From positions 186,001 through 250,000 of the forward strand of contig NZ_BIFH01000020.1 of assembly GCF_003967355.1 (NCBI RefSeq): a DNA stretch of 64,000 nucleotides, read 5' to 3'. Under the pieces are notes generated by a model. The model worked only from the letters and a program-made list of their open reading frames with translations. It was not told where the DNA came from and did no database searches. Origin of the DNA: Embleya hyalina. Its GTDB lineage: Bacteria > Actinomycetota > Actinomycetes > Streptomycetales > Streptomycetaceae. The first letter of the stretch is position 1. Every line of letters begins with the position of its first letter. The position numbers and the translations under genes are program-made. This document shows positions 54,779-63,279 of this stretch, piece by piece.

Positions 54779-57181
54779 TCAGCGGCCGAGATCGATCAGC
54801 ACGGGAGGCGTGCGCTCCCCTTTTCGGGTGGTCAGGCTGAGCACGGCGTGCTCGGCGGGCAGGTCGCTGGTGAGCTCGGCCGGCGACCAGCGATATCGCT
54901 CGACGGTGCGGGTGGTCACCCGCTCGGAGCGCCCGCTGGCCTTCTCGCCGAACAGCGCGCCGAGCACCGAGTAGCGCAGCCGCTTGACCAGGCCGCCCTC
55001 CGGCGAGCCCATGGTGATCGACCGTTCCTGCTCCTTGGTCATGCCCCAGTGTTCGGCGAACAGTTCGGCGTCGGCGCGGGAGGCGCCCGGGACGATCGCC
55101 TTGCAACCGGCCGCGGTGAACACGCCGTGCCGCAGCGCCGGGGCCAGGTCGTCGAGCGAGCGCACCGACAGGACCAGGCCCGCCCGGCGGTTGCGGGCCC
55201 ACTGCAGGCCCTTGGCCGCGTACTCGTCGATCAGCCGACCCGCGTCGTCGGCCACCAGGCACGCGAACACCCGGCGCGGTCCCCGTTCGCGCCGCGGAGT
55301 GGCCATCGCCTGGACGAACTGGGCCAGCACGAGCCGACCGATCAGCCGGGCCGCCTCGGGGTGCGCCGCCTCGTTCAGCGCGATCCGCACCCGCAGCGGC
55401 CGGTCGATCTCGCCGGCGCCGAACCGCTCCCGGTCGGCGTGGAACAGCTCGGCGACGCCGGGTCGTTCCAGCACCGCGAGCCGCTGGACCAGCATCCGCG
55501 CGTCGTCGTCGCCGCGCGCCATCGCCCGCAGCGCCCGCTCGTGTTCGGGGTAGCGGCCGGCCGCGCGCAGCGCCTCCTCCAGCGCGACCAGCGCCGCCTC
55601 GGTGCCGTCGAGCAGGTCGAGCAGCGTGCCCACGTCGGGATAGCGCTCGTGCCCGGCCACGTACGCGCCCAGTACCTGGCGCAGCGCGTTGCTCGCGCCC
55701 TCGCCCAGGCCCAGCGCGCTCGGCGGCAGCGCGGCGGCGGCGAGCCGATCGGCCGCGTCCTCGGGGGTGCCGGCGCCGCCGTACAGGTCCAGGCCCCAGG
55801 GCGAGTCGCGATCGCCGACGATCACTTCGCGGTCGTAGCCGCCGGGACGCTCGAACTCGTCGCCCTTGGCGTCGATCACCAGCAACGAGGCGGTGCCGGT
55901 GAGCGCGCGCAGGCTCATCGCCTCCACGACCGGTTCGAGCAACCGCCCCGGCTCGCCGGCCCGGGCAGCGCCGACCACCAGCATCGAGGCGCCGAGCACG
56001 TCCGGGTCCAGGGCGAAGTCGGTGGCGCGGTACAGCGCCGGATTGCGCGCGTGGTCGGTGCCCGCCCCGATCCGTACCTGCCCGGTCAGCAGGTCGTGTT
56101 CGGCCCGCCGGGGCCGCACGTCGCGCTGCCCGGAGCCGTGCCGACAGGCCGCGGCGCCGTGATCGACGATCTCCTCGGCCACGTCGGCCAGATACTCGGG
56201 GTCCTGGTCGCCGGCCTCGATCACCCGGCGCAGCCGCAGGTAGTCCACGTCCCGCAGGCGGCCCGCCGCCACCTCGTCGTCGAGCACGTCGGCGGCCTCG
56301 TGTTGCCCCGCCTCGCGCAACTCGGGCCACAGGTCGGCGTCGACGGGCGTCTCCTCGTCCTCGGGCGCCGCGTGCTCGCGCGGCGTGCGGGTGTACGGCT
56401 CGACCACCACGCGCCACCGGCCGAGCACCGCGGCGGCGTAGACGAAGCCGCCGTTGTAGACGAGGCGCACCAGCCACTGCGCGTCGTGCAGCGCCCCACG
56501 CGGGATGATCAGCAGGAGCAGCGCGACGAACGGCCGCATCAGCACGATCCAGGCGACGAAGCCGAGCACCAGGAACAGCGCGGCCCGGCGCCACTGTTCG
56601 GGGCGCGGACGCCCGTTCGACTCGGCGCGCCGGTCCAGTCGTTGCCACCACGGGCGCAGGAACGGCCAGGCGATCTCGTACCAGCGGCCGAGGTAGCAAA
56701 AGAGCGCGAACAGCAGGACGTAGAGCAGGTTGTTGAACAGCAGCGGCCACAGGAACTCGGGCAGGATCTTCCGGACCAGCCAGACGTAGGCGAGGATCAC
56801 CCAGTTCAGGCTCACGATCGCGATCACCAGCCACAGCACGGCCCGGCGCACCAGCGCGGCCTCGGGCCGGGTGCGGGCGTCGCGTTCGGCCGCGCGCAGC
56901 CGGATCTCCCGCTCGTCGCGCCCGAATCCGTAGACGCCGGGGGCCTCGCGGTGTCGCGGCCCGCGCAACCAGCCGCGCAGGTCGAAGCCGTCGGGGTCGA
57001 GGCCGCGTCCGGGCGAGGCCGGTGCCGGCACCCGGGCCCGACCGGCGGGCGGGCGACGGCCCGGCGACTCGTCGGCGCGGATGCGATCGCTTCGGCCGCG
57101 ATCGTCTCGGCCGCGATCACCGCGGAGGGCCTCGGCCTCGACGGCCCGCGACGCAGGGGAATCCGACCGTTCCACGTTCAC
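54779..57181 (-). CDS. membrane-anchored FtsK/TraD-like protein with degenerate Walker A
   Basis: An 800-residue protein. A charged disordered N-terminus (about 1-110) is followed by four to five hydrophobic helices between about 115 and 250 and a large C-terminal domain laid out like VirD4/TraD/HerA ATPases (RNPALYRATDFALDPDVLG, LLVIDAKGDEFERPGGYDRE, LSVRSLDDLAPALR, ITMGSPEGG). The expected P-loop reads VVGAARAGEPGR, lacking the GK(S/T) lysine; the Walker B-like segment is ACLVADDAGRLIDE. ATP hydrolysis is therefore doubtful. GTG 57181 with GGAAGG upstream; GTG 57202 is an alternative. It sits between PucR and gabT, divergent from gabT. Similar proteins near gabT are, from memory, annotated only as ATP/GTP-binding. 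Confidence 0.75.
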   Translation of the reverse strand: MNVERSDSPASRAVEAEALRGDRGRDDRGRSDRIRADESPGRRPPAGRARVPAPASPGRGLDPDGFDLRGWLRGPRHREAPGVYGFGRDEREIRLRAAERDARTRPEAALVRRAVLWLVIAIVSLNWVILAYVWLVRKILPEFLWPLLFNNLLYVLLFALFCYLGRWYEIAWPFLRPWWQRLDRRAESNGRPRPEQWRRAALFLVLGFVAWIVLMRPFVALLLLIIPRGALHDAQWLVRLVYNGGFVYAAAVLGRWRVVVEPYTRTPREHAAPEDEETPVDADLWPELREAGQHEAADVLDDEVAAGRLRDVDYLRLRRVIEAGDQDPEYLADVAEEIVDHGAAACRHGSGQRDVRPRRAEHDLLTGQVRIGAGTDHARNPALYRATDFALDPDVLGASMLVVGAARAGEPGRLLEPVVEAMSLRALTGTASLLVIDAKGDEFERPGGYDREVIVGDRDSPWGLDLYGGAGTPEDAADRLAAAALPPSALGLGEGASNALRQVLGAYVAGHERYPDVGTLLDLLDGTEAALVALEEALRAAGRYPEHERALRAMARGDDDARMLVQRLAVLERPGVAELFHADRERFGAGEIDRPLRVRIALNEAAHPEAARLIGRLVLAQFVQAMATPRRERGPRRVFACLVADDAGRLIDEYAAKGLQWARNRRAGLVLSVRSLDDLAPALRHGVFTAAGCKAIVPGASRADAELFAEHWGMTKEQERSITMGSPEGGLVKRLRYSVLGALFGEKASGRSERVTTRTVERYRWSPAELTSDLPAEHAVLSLTTRKGERTPPVLIDLGR

Positions 57182-57313
57182 GCCTCGCCCTTCCGGAACC
57201 ACACCTTCGGCCGGGACTCAATCTAGGCGCGGAACCCCCGCTCGTGACGATCATTCCGAGGCGAGTCCGCAATCCGTTCCGCAATCCGTTCGGAGTTGTT
57301 CTGCCCGATCGGC

Positions 57314-57322
57314 ATTTGTCCA
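57314..57322 (+). promoter_or_regulatory. ATTTGTCCA motif, copy 4
   Basis: In the 268-bp divergent region between the membrane ATPase-like gene and gabT, 128-136 bases before gabT. It is part of an imperfect inverted repeat TTTGTCC-N5-GGACACAA (57315-57335). Confidence 0.5.
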
Positions 57323-57449
57323 TCCCGGACACAAGCAACCGGGTGACTCACCGATGCGGCGCATGCGGCGAGGACCACCCGGCACCTAGCCTGCGGAGAG
57401 GACCACGGTGCCACCGCGCCGACCCACCTCGACCCCACAGGAGACCAGC

Positions 57450-58805
57450 ATGGGCGCTTCGCAGCCCGGCGGGCCCTCGCTCCCGCAGGAGCGCCGGCTC
57501 GTCACCGCCATCCCCGGCCCGAAGTCGACCGAGCTGATGAACCGCCGCAACGCGGCGGTCCCGCGCGGCGTCAGCACCACCCTGCCGGTCTTCGTGACCC
57601 AGGCGGGTGGCGGCGTGGTCGTCGACGTGGACGGCAACTCGCTGATCGACTTCGGCTCCGGCATCGCGGTGACCAGCGTCGGCAACTCGGCCGAGGGCGT
57701 GGTGCGTCGCGCCTCCGAGCAGTTGCAGCGCTTCACCCACACGTGCTTCATGGTGACCCCGTACGAGTCGTACGTGGCCGTCGCGGAGCAGTTGAACGAG
57801 CTGACCCCCGGCGATCACGACAAGCGCACCGCGCTGTTCAACTCGGGCGCCGAGGCGGTGGAGAACGCGATCAAGATCGCGCGTGCCCACACCAAGCGGC
57901 CCGCCGTCGTGGTGTTCGACCACGGCTACCACGGTCGCACCAACCTGACCATGGCGCTGACCGCGAAGAACATGCCGTACAAGGAATCGTTCGGCCCGTT
58001 CGCGCCCGAGGTGTACCGGGTCCCGGTCGCCTACCCCTACCGCTGGCTCACCGGCGCGGAGAACTGCGCCGAGGAGGCCGCCGCGCAGGCGATCGACGCG
58101 ATCACCAAGCAGATCGGTGCGCACAACGTCGCCGCCGTGGTGATCGAGCCGATCCTGGGCGAGGGCGGCTTCATCGAGCCGGCCAAGGGCTTCCTGCCCA
58201 GGATCGTGGAGTTCTGCCGGGACAACGGCATCGTCTTCGTCGCGGACGAGATCCAGACCGGGTTCTGTCGCACCGGCCAGTGGTTCGCGTGCGAGGACGA
58301 GGGCATCGTGCCCGACCTGATCACCACCGCCAAGGGCATCGCCGGCGGCCTGCCGCTGGCCGCGGTGACGGGGCGCGCCGAGATCATGGATTCCGCCCAC
58401 GCGGGTGGTCTGGGCGGCACGTACGGCGGCAACCCGGTCGCCTGCGCCGCGGCGCTCGGCGCGATCGAGACCATGCGCGCGCTCGACCTGAACGGCGCGG
58501 CCCGCCGGATCGGCGAGATCATGCTCGGCCGACTGGGCGCGATGAGCGAGAAGTTCGCCGAGATCGGCGACGTCCGCGGGCGCGGCGCGATGATCGCGAT
58601 CGAGCTGGTCAAGCCCGGCTCGAAGGAGCCGAACGCGGAGCTGGCCGGCGCGCTCGCCAAGGCGTGCCACGCGCAGGGCCTGGTGGTGTTGACCGCCGGC
58701 ACCTACGGCAACGTGCTGCGCTTCCTGCCGCCGCTGGTGATCCCGGAGGACCTGCTCGTCGAGGGCCTGGACCTGCTGGAGCAGGCCTTCGCCGCCACGG
58801 TCTGA
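57450..58805 (+). CDS. gabT: 4-aminobutyrate aminotransferase
   Basis: A PLP-dependent class III aminotransferase transferring the amino group of GABA to 2-oxoglutarate, giving succinate semialdehyde. It has 451 residues from ATG 57450, which follows ACAGGAGA; a longer frame upstream is not needed. Motifs: LFNSGAEAVENAIKIAR, the cofactor-lid HGYHGRTNLTMALT, EPILGEGGFI, VADEIQTGFCRTG and the PLP lysine in TTAKGIAGGLP. The GGTYGGNPVACAAAL segment is also typical. Length and motifs fit GabT better than ornithine aminotransferase. The neighbouring aldehyde dehydrogenase and PucR regulator complete a GABA route. Confidence 0.95.
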   Translation: MGASQPGGPSLPQERRLVTAIPGPKSTELMNRRNAAVPRGVSTTLPVFVTQAGGGVVVDVDGNSLIDFGSGIAVTSVGNSAEGVVRRASEQLQRFTHTCFMVTPYESYVAVAEQLNELTPGDHDKRTALFNSGAEAVENAIKIARAHTKRPAVVVFDHGYHGRTNLTMALTAKNMPYKESFGPFAPEVYRVPVAYPYRWLTGAENCAEEAAAQAIDAITKQIGAHNVAAVVIEPILGEGGFIEPAKGFLPRIVEFCRDNGIVFVADEIQTGFCRTGQWFACEDEGIVPDLITTAKGIAGGLPLAAVTGRAEIMDSAHAGGLGGTYGGNPVACAAALGAIETMRALDLNGAARRIGEIMLGRLGAMSEKFAEIGDVRGRGAMIAIELVKPGSKEPNAELAGALAKACHAQGLVVLTAGTYGNVLRFLPPLVIPEDLLVEGLDLLEQAFAATV

Positions 58806-58837
58806 GTCGGGCGACGCCCCGGACGGCTCGAACACCA

Positions 58838-58879
58838 CGAACCCCCGGTCACCGGAATGCTCCGGCGGCCGGGGGTTCG
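58838..58879. terminator. terminator downstream of gabT
   Basis: An 11-bp inverted repeat (CGAACCCCCGG / CCGGGGGTTCG) with an inner CCGGA/TCCGG stem, beginning 33 bases after the gabT stop. The convergent STAS gene ends at 59005, so it may act in both directions. The following 58880-59004 is GATC/CGG-rich repetitive sequence without a gene. Confidence 0.85.
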
Positions 58880-58935
58880 GCGTCGTGTCGGGGAATCGAT
58901 TCGGGAGATCGGACCCGCGCTCGGCGGGCGATCGC

Positions 58936-59001
58936 ATCCGGATGCTTCGGATCCGGATGATCGGGGTTCGGGGGATCGGGATCGAACGATCGGGGTTCGG
59001 G
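58936..59001 (+). repeat. short GATC-rich repeats between gabT and the STAS gene
   Basis: ATCCGGAT occurs at 58936-58943 and 58951-58958. GATCGGGGTTCGGG occurs at 58959-58972 and 58988-59001. It is low-complexity intergenic sequence; no coding sign. Confidence 0.65.
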
Positions 59002-59004
59002 CGA

Positions 59005-59592
59005 TCAGATCCGCGGTCGACGCGGTGCCGGAGCGATCCGCTCGACCATGGTCAGGCCCGGGACGGCGTCCCACCCACACAGGGCGAGCACGCGCACCAT
59101 CTGTCGGCTCGCGCCGACCAGAACCATGTGCCCACCACGCCGCGCCAACGCGCCGGCCTGGTCGACGAACACGCGCAGACCCGCGACGTCGATGAACACG
59201 AGCTTGCTCACGTCGACCCGGACATCGCCGCCGTCGCGCGCGGCGGCGGCGAGGACGCGGCGCACCACGTCCACGTTCGCCAGGTCGATCTCGCCTTCGA
59301 GCCGGAGGCCGCGCGGTCGGGTGGTGCGCACGACGCGAAGCTGGCGGTCGCTGGTCAGGACCACGCCCATCGCGCCCGCGCCGCGACCCGGCCGGGGTTC
59401 CACCGAGGAATCGAACACGGCACCGCCCGCCTTGACGCCCTTGGAAACCACCGGAGCCTCGATCCGGCGGACGCGCCCGCTCCCCGCAGGGGCCGGGATG
59501 CACGGCACGCGGTATGTCGAGTAATCGGACTCTTCAACCACCTGGCCAACCCTACCTTTGCGTGCTGACAGCAGAGGGGCGATCGACGACAT
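59005..59592 (-). CDS. STAS-domain protein (anti-sigma-factor-antagonist-like)
   Basis: A 195-residue frame with a STAS domain in the last ~115 residues: GLRLEGEIDLANVDVVRRVL, then VRVDVSKLVFIDVAGLRVFV. The position where SpoIIAA-type proteins carry the phosphorylated Ser (D-S-S-G) reads D-V-A-G, so regulation by kinase is unlikely through that residue. The N-terminal ~75 residues are basic and unlike the family. The start is uncertain: ATG 59592 lacks a clear ribosome site and ATG 59370 would give the domain alone (121 aa). Likely a partner-binding protein in a sigma-factor or signalling switch; partner unknown. Confidence 0.75.
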   Translation of the reverse strand: MSSIAPLLSARKGRVGQVVEESDYSTYRVPCIPAPAGSGRVRRIEAPVVSKGVKAGGAVFDSSVEPRPGRGAGAMGVVLTSDRQLRVVRTTRPRGLRLEGEIDLANVDVVRRVLAAAARDGGDVRVDVSKLVFIDVAGLRVFVDQAGALARRGGHMVLVGASRQMVRVLALCGWDAVPGLTMVERIAPAPRRPRI

Positions 59593-59839
59593 TGCGTCAA
59601 TGCCACGTCACGCGAGCCACCGTCGATTTGCCCTGCTTACGGATGTTCTCCGCGTACTTGGACCCTGTCGGGTGCTCGAACTCACGTGCCACGCGCTGTG
59701 ACCCCGCTCACACCCTTCAATACTCCAACGTACAGCGTGTATGTCCCACCTTCCAGACCGTGGAGAACGTGTGCAGGGTTTGTGAGAGGGCCGCGCGTCG
59801 GGAACTCGGCGACCCCGTCTCCGCGTATCTTCGAGTGAG

Positions 59840-60622
59840 ATGCACAGACCTTCCTCCGACACCGGCCCTGAGCAAGCCGGTGGCCGCCCCGGGACAACGC
59901 CCCCCGTTCCGGGGCGGTGGTCTGTTCACTCACAGTACACGCGCCGCCTCGCAGCGCCGCTGATTCCCGCCGTCGTGCTCCTGGTGCTCACCGTGCAGGT
60001 GATGGCCGAAAGCGGACCCTCGATCACGCTGGACCGGATCGTCCGCGACGGCGTGCGAAACCTCGCCGGCGCGACCGGCGCGGCCTGGCTCGACCGGCCC
60101 ATGCACACCCTCGCCGACCTCGGCGGCCCGCTCCCGGCCGGCCTCGCGCTCGCCGCGGCGGCGCTGTTCGCCGCGTGGCGGCTGCGCCGGGCGTACCCGA
60201 TCACGATCGCGGCGGGCGCGGTGCTCGTGGTGACGGTCGCGGTGATCGGCGGCAAGGACCTGATCGGCCGGACCGGGCCGAGCGAGTCGCCGCTGCCCGC
60301 CGACCAGTGGGGCTTCTTCCCGTCGGGCCACACCGCCACCTCGACGATCTGCTACGGCACGGCCGCGCTGCTGCTCGGGCGTGTCGGCTCCGCGCGCGCG
60401 GCCCGATGGTGGCATCGCGGCGCGGTGGTGTCGTGCGCGGCGATCGGCTTCTCCCTGCTGTGGTGCGACTACCACTGGTTGGCGGACGTGCTGGCCGCGT
60501 GGGCGCTGTGCGGGATCGTGTTGTGGGCGGCGGCGCACCTGACGACCCGGATGGCGACCCGCCCGACGGGTCCGCCGGCGGACCGGACGACGACCGGATC
60601 CGGCGACCGTCTCGCCAGGTGA
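59840..60622 (+). CDS. PAP2-family membrane phosphatase
   Basis: A 260-residue integral membrane protein with about five to six helices after a Pro-rich N-terminus. The PAP2 signature parts are KDLIGRTGPSE (KxxxxxxRP-like, here R-T-G-P), FFPSGHTATST and WCDYHWLADVLAAW (the His and Asp of the third motif). It probably dephosphorylates a lipid phosphate such as undecaprenyl or phosphatidic acid phosphate. ATG 59840 has only a weak ribosome site (GAGTGAG). The preceding 59593-59839 gap is AT-richer than average and should carry its promoter. Confidence 0.88.
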   Translation: MHRPSSDTGPEQAGGRPGTTPPVPGRWSVHSQYTRRLAAPLIPAVVLLVLTVQVMAESGPSITLDRIVRDGVRNLAGATGAAWLDRPMHTLADLGGPLPAGLALAAAALFAAWRLRRAYPITIAAGAVLVVTVAVIGGKDLIGRTGPSESPLPADQWGFFPSGHTATSTICYGTAALLLGRVGSARAARWWHRGAVVSCAAIGFSLLWCDYHWLADVLAAWALCGIVLWAAAHLTTRMATRPTGPPADRTTTGSGDRLAR

Positions 60623-60732
60623 ACGGCCGGAGAACTTTTCCCGCAGGTCGATCTGCGGATTACGCACCATCACCTGCCAGCTTGAAGCGTTATTCGACGA
60701 AATCTGGGCGTACAACCTACGGAATCAGTTGG

Positions 60733-60772
60733 TAACGGAACCTTGACGCGTGATCAAACGGGCGTTTGTATT
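60733..60772 (+). promoter_or_regulatory. promoter-like region of the APC permease gene
   Basis: TAACGGAAC (60733-60741) abuts TTGACG (60743-60748), a good -35. TTGTAT or TGTATT (60766-60772) is at a 17-18 base distance as -10. A small inverted repeat AAACG-GG-CGTTT (60756-60767) lies between, a possible operator. The start codon is about 90 bases further on. Confidence 0.5.
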
Positions 60773-60859
60773 ACGCCGCACCGTTCGGCACGTGCGAACG
60801 GCTCACATCCGTCCCGGAGGCGATAAACCGCACCCCGCTGTCCCGCAGAGGTAGCGCTC

Positions 60860-62278
60860 ATGGCTGTAGAAACCACCCCACCGCCGTCCGGGACCCTGAC
60901 TCCAGTCACGCTCGAAGACGTCGGTGGCGCACCCGCCCCGCTCAAACGATCCATCGGTGTCGTCGGCGGCACCCTGCTCACCCTGTCCTGCCTGACCCCC
61001 GCGTCGTCCCTGTTCGTGATCGTGCCTGGAATGTTCGCGGACCTGGGCTCCGGCACCTCGCTGGCCCTGGTCGTGGCCGCCGTGCTGTGTATCGGGGTGG
61101 CGTTCTGCTACTCCGAGTTGGGCACGCTCATCCCCAGCGCGGGCGGCGAGTACGCCATGGTCGGCACCCTGATGGGGCGCTTCATGGGCTGGCTGGTCTT
61201 CATCATCGCCACCACCGTGGTGATGATCGTGCCGCCGATCATCGCGCTCGGCACCGCCGACTACCTGACCTCGATCGCCACCGTCGACACCATGTGGGCC
61301 GGCGCCGCGGTGATGATCCTGGCGACGATCATGGGGCTGCTCGACCTGCGCGCCAACGCGTGGGTGACCGGCGTGTTCCTGGCCCTGGAAGTGGTCGCCG
61401 CCGCGATCGTGGCCTTCCTCGGCTTCGGCAACGTGCACCAGTCCGCCTCGACGCTGGTCAAGCCCGAGGTGGTCGCGGACGCCGCGGCCGGCACCACCGA
61501 CCCGCTGAAGATGGGCCTGCTGATCGCGGGCATGGCCGGCGCGCTGTTCGCGTTGCAGGGCTTCTCCACCGCGGTCTACCTGGCCGAGGAGATGGAGAAC
61601 CCGCGACGCACCGTCTCGCGCACGGTGTTGTGGACCCTGGGTCTGGGCGGCGTGATCCTGATCGTGCCGACCATCGCCATCTCGCTGGGCGCGCCGTCCC
61701 AGGCCGCGCTGGCCGAGGGCGACATCCTCGGCCTGGTCGAGGGCTGGTCCAACCACGGCACGGCGACCTTCATCGGCCTGTGCATCGCGCTCGCGATCGT
61801 CAACGCGGGCGTGGTCATGGTGATCCAGAACTCGCGCGTGGTCTACGCCTCGGCGCGGGACCGGGCCTGGCCCGAGCCGATCAACCGGGCCTTCGGCAAG
61901 GTGAACCGGTTCGGCTCGCCGTGGGTGTCCACGCTGGTGGTCGGCGTGCCGGGCGCGCTGCTGTGCTTCGTCAACCTCGACATCCTCGGCGAGGTCACCG
62001 GCGTCGCGGTCGCCGCGCTCTACCTGACCGTGGCGCTGGCCGTACTGGTCGCCCGCCGGGGTGTGCACAAGAGCGGCCGGGCGTGGCGGATGCCGCTGTG
62101 GCCGGTGATCCCGGTGCTGCTGATCGCGGCGATGATCTACGTGCTGACCGAACAGCCCGTGCGCGCGCTGGTGATCACCGGCGGGGTGCTGGCCGTGGCC
62201 GCGCTGTACTGGGCGCTCTACCTGCGCCCGCGCCAGGAGACCCGCTGGAACATCAAACTGATGGCCGACGACTCCTGA
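60860..62278 (+). CDS. APC-superfamily amino acid permease
   Basis: A 472-residue membrane transporter with about 12 helices. The first helix region is SIGVVGGTLLTLSCLTPASSLFV (unwound G-rich TM1 type), followed by SELGTLIPSAGGEYA, the APC consensus. STAVYLAEEMENPRRTV is the TM6-loop signature. The substrate is likely an amino acid or amine; with gabT two genes away, GABA is a possibility but no residue proves it. ATG 60860 with AGAGGTAG upstream. A strong hairpin follows. Confidence 0.92.
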   Translation: MAVETTPPPSGTLTPVTLEDVGGAPAPLKRSIGVVGGTLLTLSCLTPASSLFVIVPGMFADLGSGTSLALVVAAVLCIGVAFCYSELGTLIPSAGGEYAMVGTLMGRFMGWLVFIIATTVVMIVPPIIALGTADYLTSIATVDTMWAGAAVMILATIMGLLDLRANAWVTGVFLALEVVAAAIVAFLGFGNVHQSASTLVKPEVVADAAAGTTDPLKMGLLIAGMAGALFALQGFSTAVYLAEEMENPRRTVSRTVLWTLGLGGVILIVPTIAISLGAPSQAALAEGDILGLVEGWSNHGTATFIGLCIALAIVNAGVVMVIQNSRVVYASARDRAWPEPINRAFGKVNRFGSPWVSTLVVGVPGALLCFVNLDILGEVTGVAVAALYLTVALAVLVARRGVHKSGRAWRMPLWPVIPVLLIAAMIYVLTEQPVRALVITGGVLAVAALYWALYLRPRQETRWNIKLMADDS

Positions 62279-62300
62279 GCCCCGGTTCCCGTGCCACCCG

Positions 62301-62340
62301 CCCGAGGGCGGTGCCTCCTCCTGTGGGCACCGCCCTCGGG
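62301..62340. terminator. terminator between permease and tyrosine phosphatase genes
   Basis: A perfect 15-bp inverted repeat (62301-62315, 62326-62340) with a 10-base loop, 22 bases after the permease stop and 41 before the convergent phosphatase stop; probably bidirectional. Confidence 0.9.
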
Positions 62341-62381
62341 TGTGTTCCGGGCCGGCTCGGCGCGGGCCCCGCGTCGGTCGG

Positions 62382-63176
62382 TCAGTCGGTCAGCAGCGCC
62401 GAGCGCAACCGCTCCAGCCGGTCCGCGTCCAGGCCCAGGCCGCGCTCCAGGTAGGCGTCGAAGCTCCCCCAGTGGGTGTCCATCACCTCCAGCGCGCCGC
62501 GCAGGTACTCCTCGCGCACCTCCAGGAACGGGCGGAACAGCTCCAGCAGGCCCGGGCGCATCGCGAGCCGGTCGCTGTTGGGCGTGTAGCGGTGCGCCGG
62601 GTCGTTGCTGATCAGGTAGTTCGCCACCACGTCGTCGACGCCGACGCCGAGGAGGCGCTGGACCAGGGCCGCCGCGATGCCCGCGCGGTCCTTGCCGGCC
62701 GAGCAGTGCACCACCACCGGCAGGCCGTCGGCCTCGATCAGCGCGTGCACCAGCGCCGCGTGCTTGTCGACCCGGCTCACCACCTGGTCGCGGTAGTCCG
62801 CGGCGATCGACTTCTCCGCGCGCCCACCGCCCAGCCGCTCGCGCAACACCTCCAAGTCCGCCGAGCGCATGTCGCGCCAGAAGTCCGCGCCCCGGGCCGG
62901 ATCGGACATCGACAGGTTGAGCCGGCGCGCGCCCTCGGGCAGCACGTCCGCACCGTCCAGCTCGATGTCGGCCGGGCTGCGCAGGTCGACCACGAGCCGG
63001 ATGCCCAGTCGGGCCAGGCTCGCCCGGTCGGCGTCCGTGGGTGTGGCCAGGTGGCCGCTGCGGAAGTAGCGACCGGCCCGGATGTGTCGGCCGTCGACGG
63101 TGGGCAGACCGCCGATGTCGCGGAAGTTGCGGACGCCTTCGAGAGCGGTTCCGGCGTGCGCCTGATGCTGTGTCAC
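62382..63176 (-). CDS. protein tyrosine/serine phosphatase (PtpB-like)
   Basis: A 264-residue cysteine phosphatase of the DSP/PtpB type. The N-terminal VRNFRDIGGLPTVDGRHIRAGRYFRSGHL region is characteristic; R-S-P-A-D follows and the P-loop is VVHCSAGKDRAGIAAAL (Cys-x5-Arg). GTG 63176 has GAGGAG upstream; a longer frame exists but lacks a conserved N-terminus. The substrate may be a phosphoprotein or phosphoinositide. It lies about 100 bases after a metallophosphoesterase gene on the same strand. Confidence 0.92.
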   Translation of the reverse strand: MTQHQAHAGTALEGVRNFRDIGGLPTVDGRHIRAGRYFRSGHLATPTDADRASLARLGIRLVVDLRSPADIELDGADVLPEGARRLNLSMSDPARGADFWRDMRSADLEVLRERLGGGRAEKSIAADYRDQVVSRVDKHAALVHALIEADGLPVVVHCSAGKDRAGIAAALVQRLLGVGVDDVVANYLISNDPAHRYTPNSDRLAMRPGLLELFRPFLEVREEYLRGALEVMDTHWGSFDAYLERGLGLDADRLERLRSALLTD

Positions 63177-63279
63177 GTGTCTCCTCGTGCTGGTCGGGCC
63201 GGGACGGGTACAACCGCCGGGTCGGGGCCGGGGTCGATCGGTCGGGGTCGATCGGGCCGCCGCGGGGTGTGTGTCGGAC

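Noticed and set aside
57450-58805. Ornithine or acetylornithine aminotransferase instead of GabT
   Set aside because: Length, the HGYHGRTNLTMALT segment and the neighbouring aldehyde dehydrogenase and PucR gene fit GABA aminotransferase better, though substrate assays would decide.
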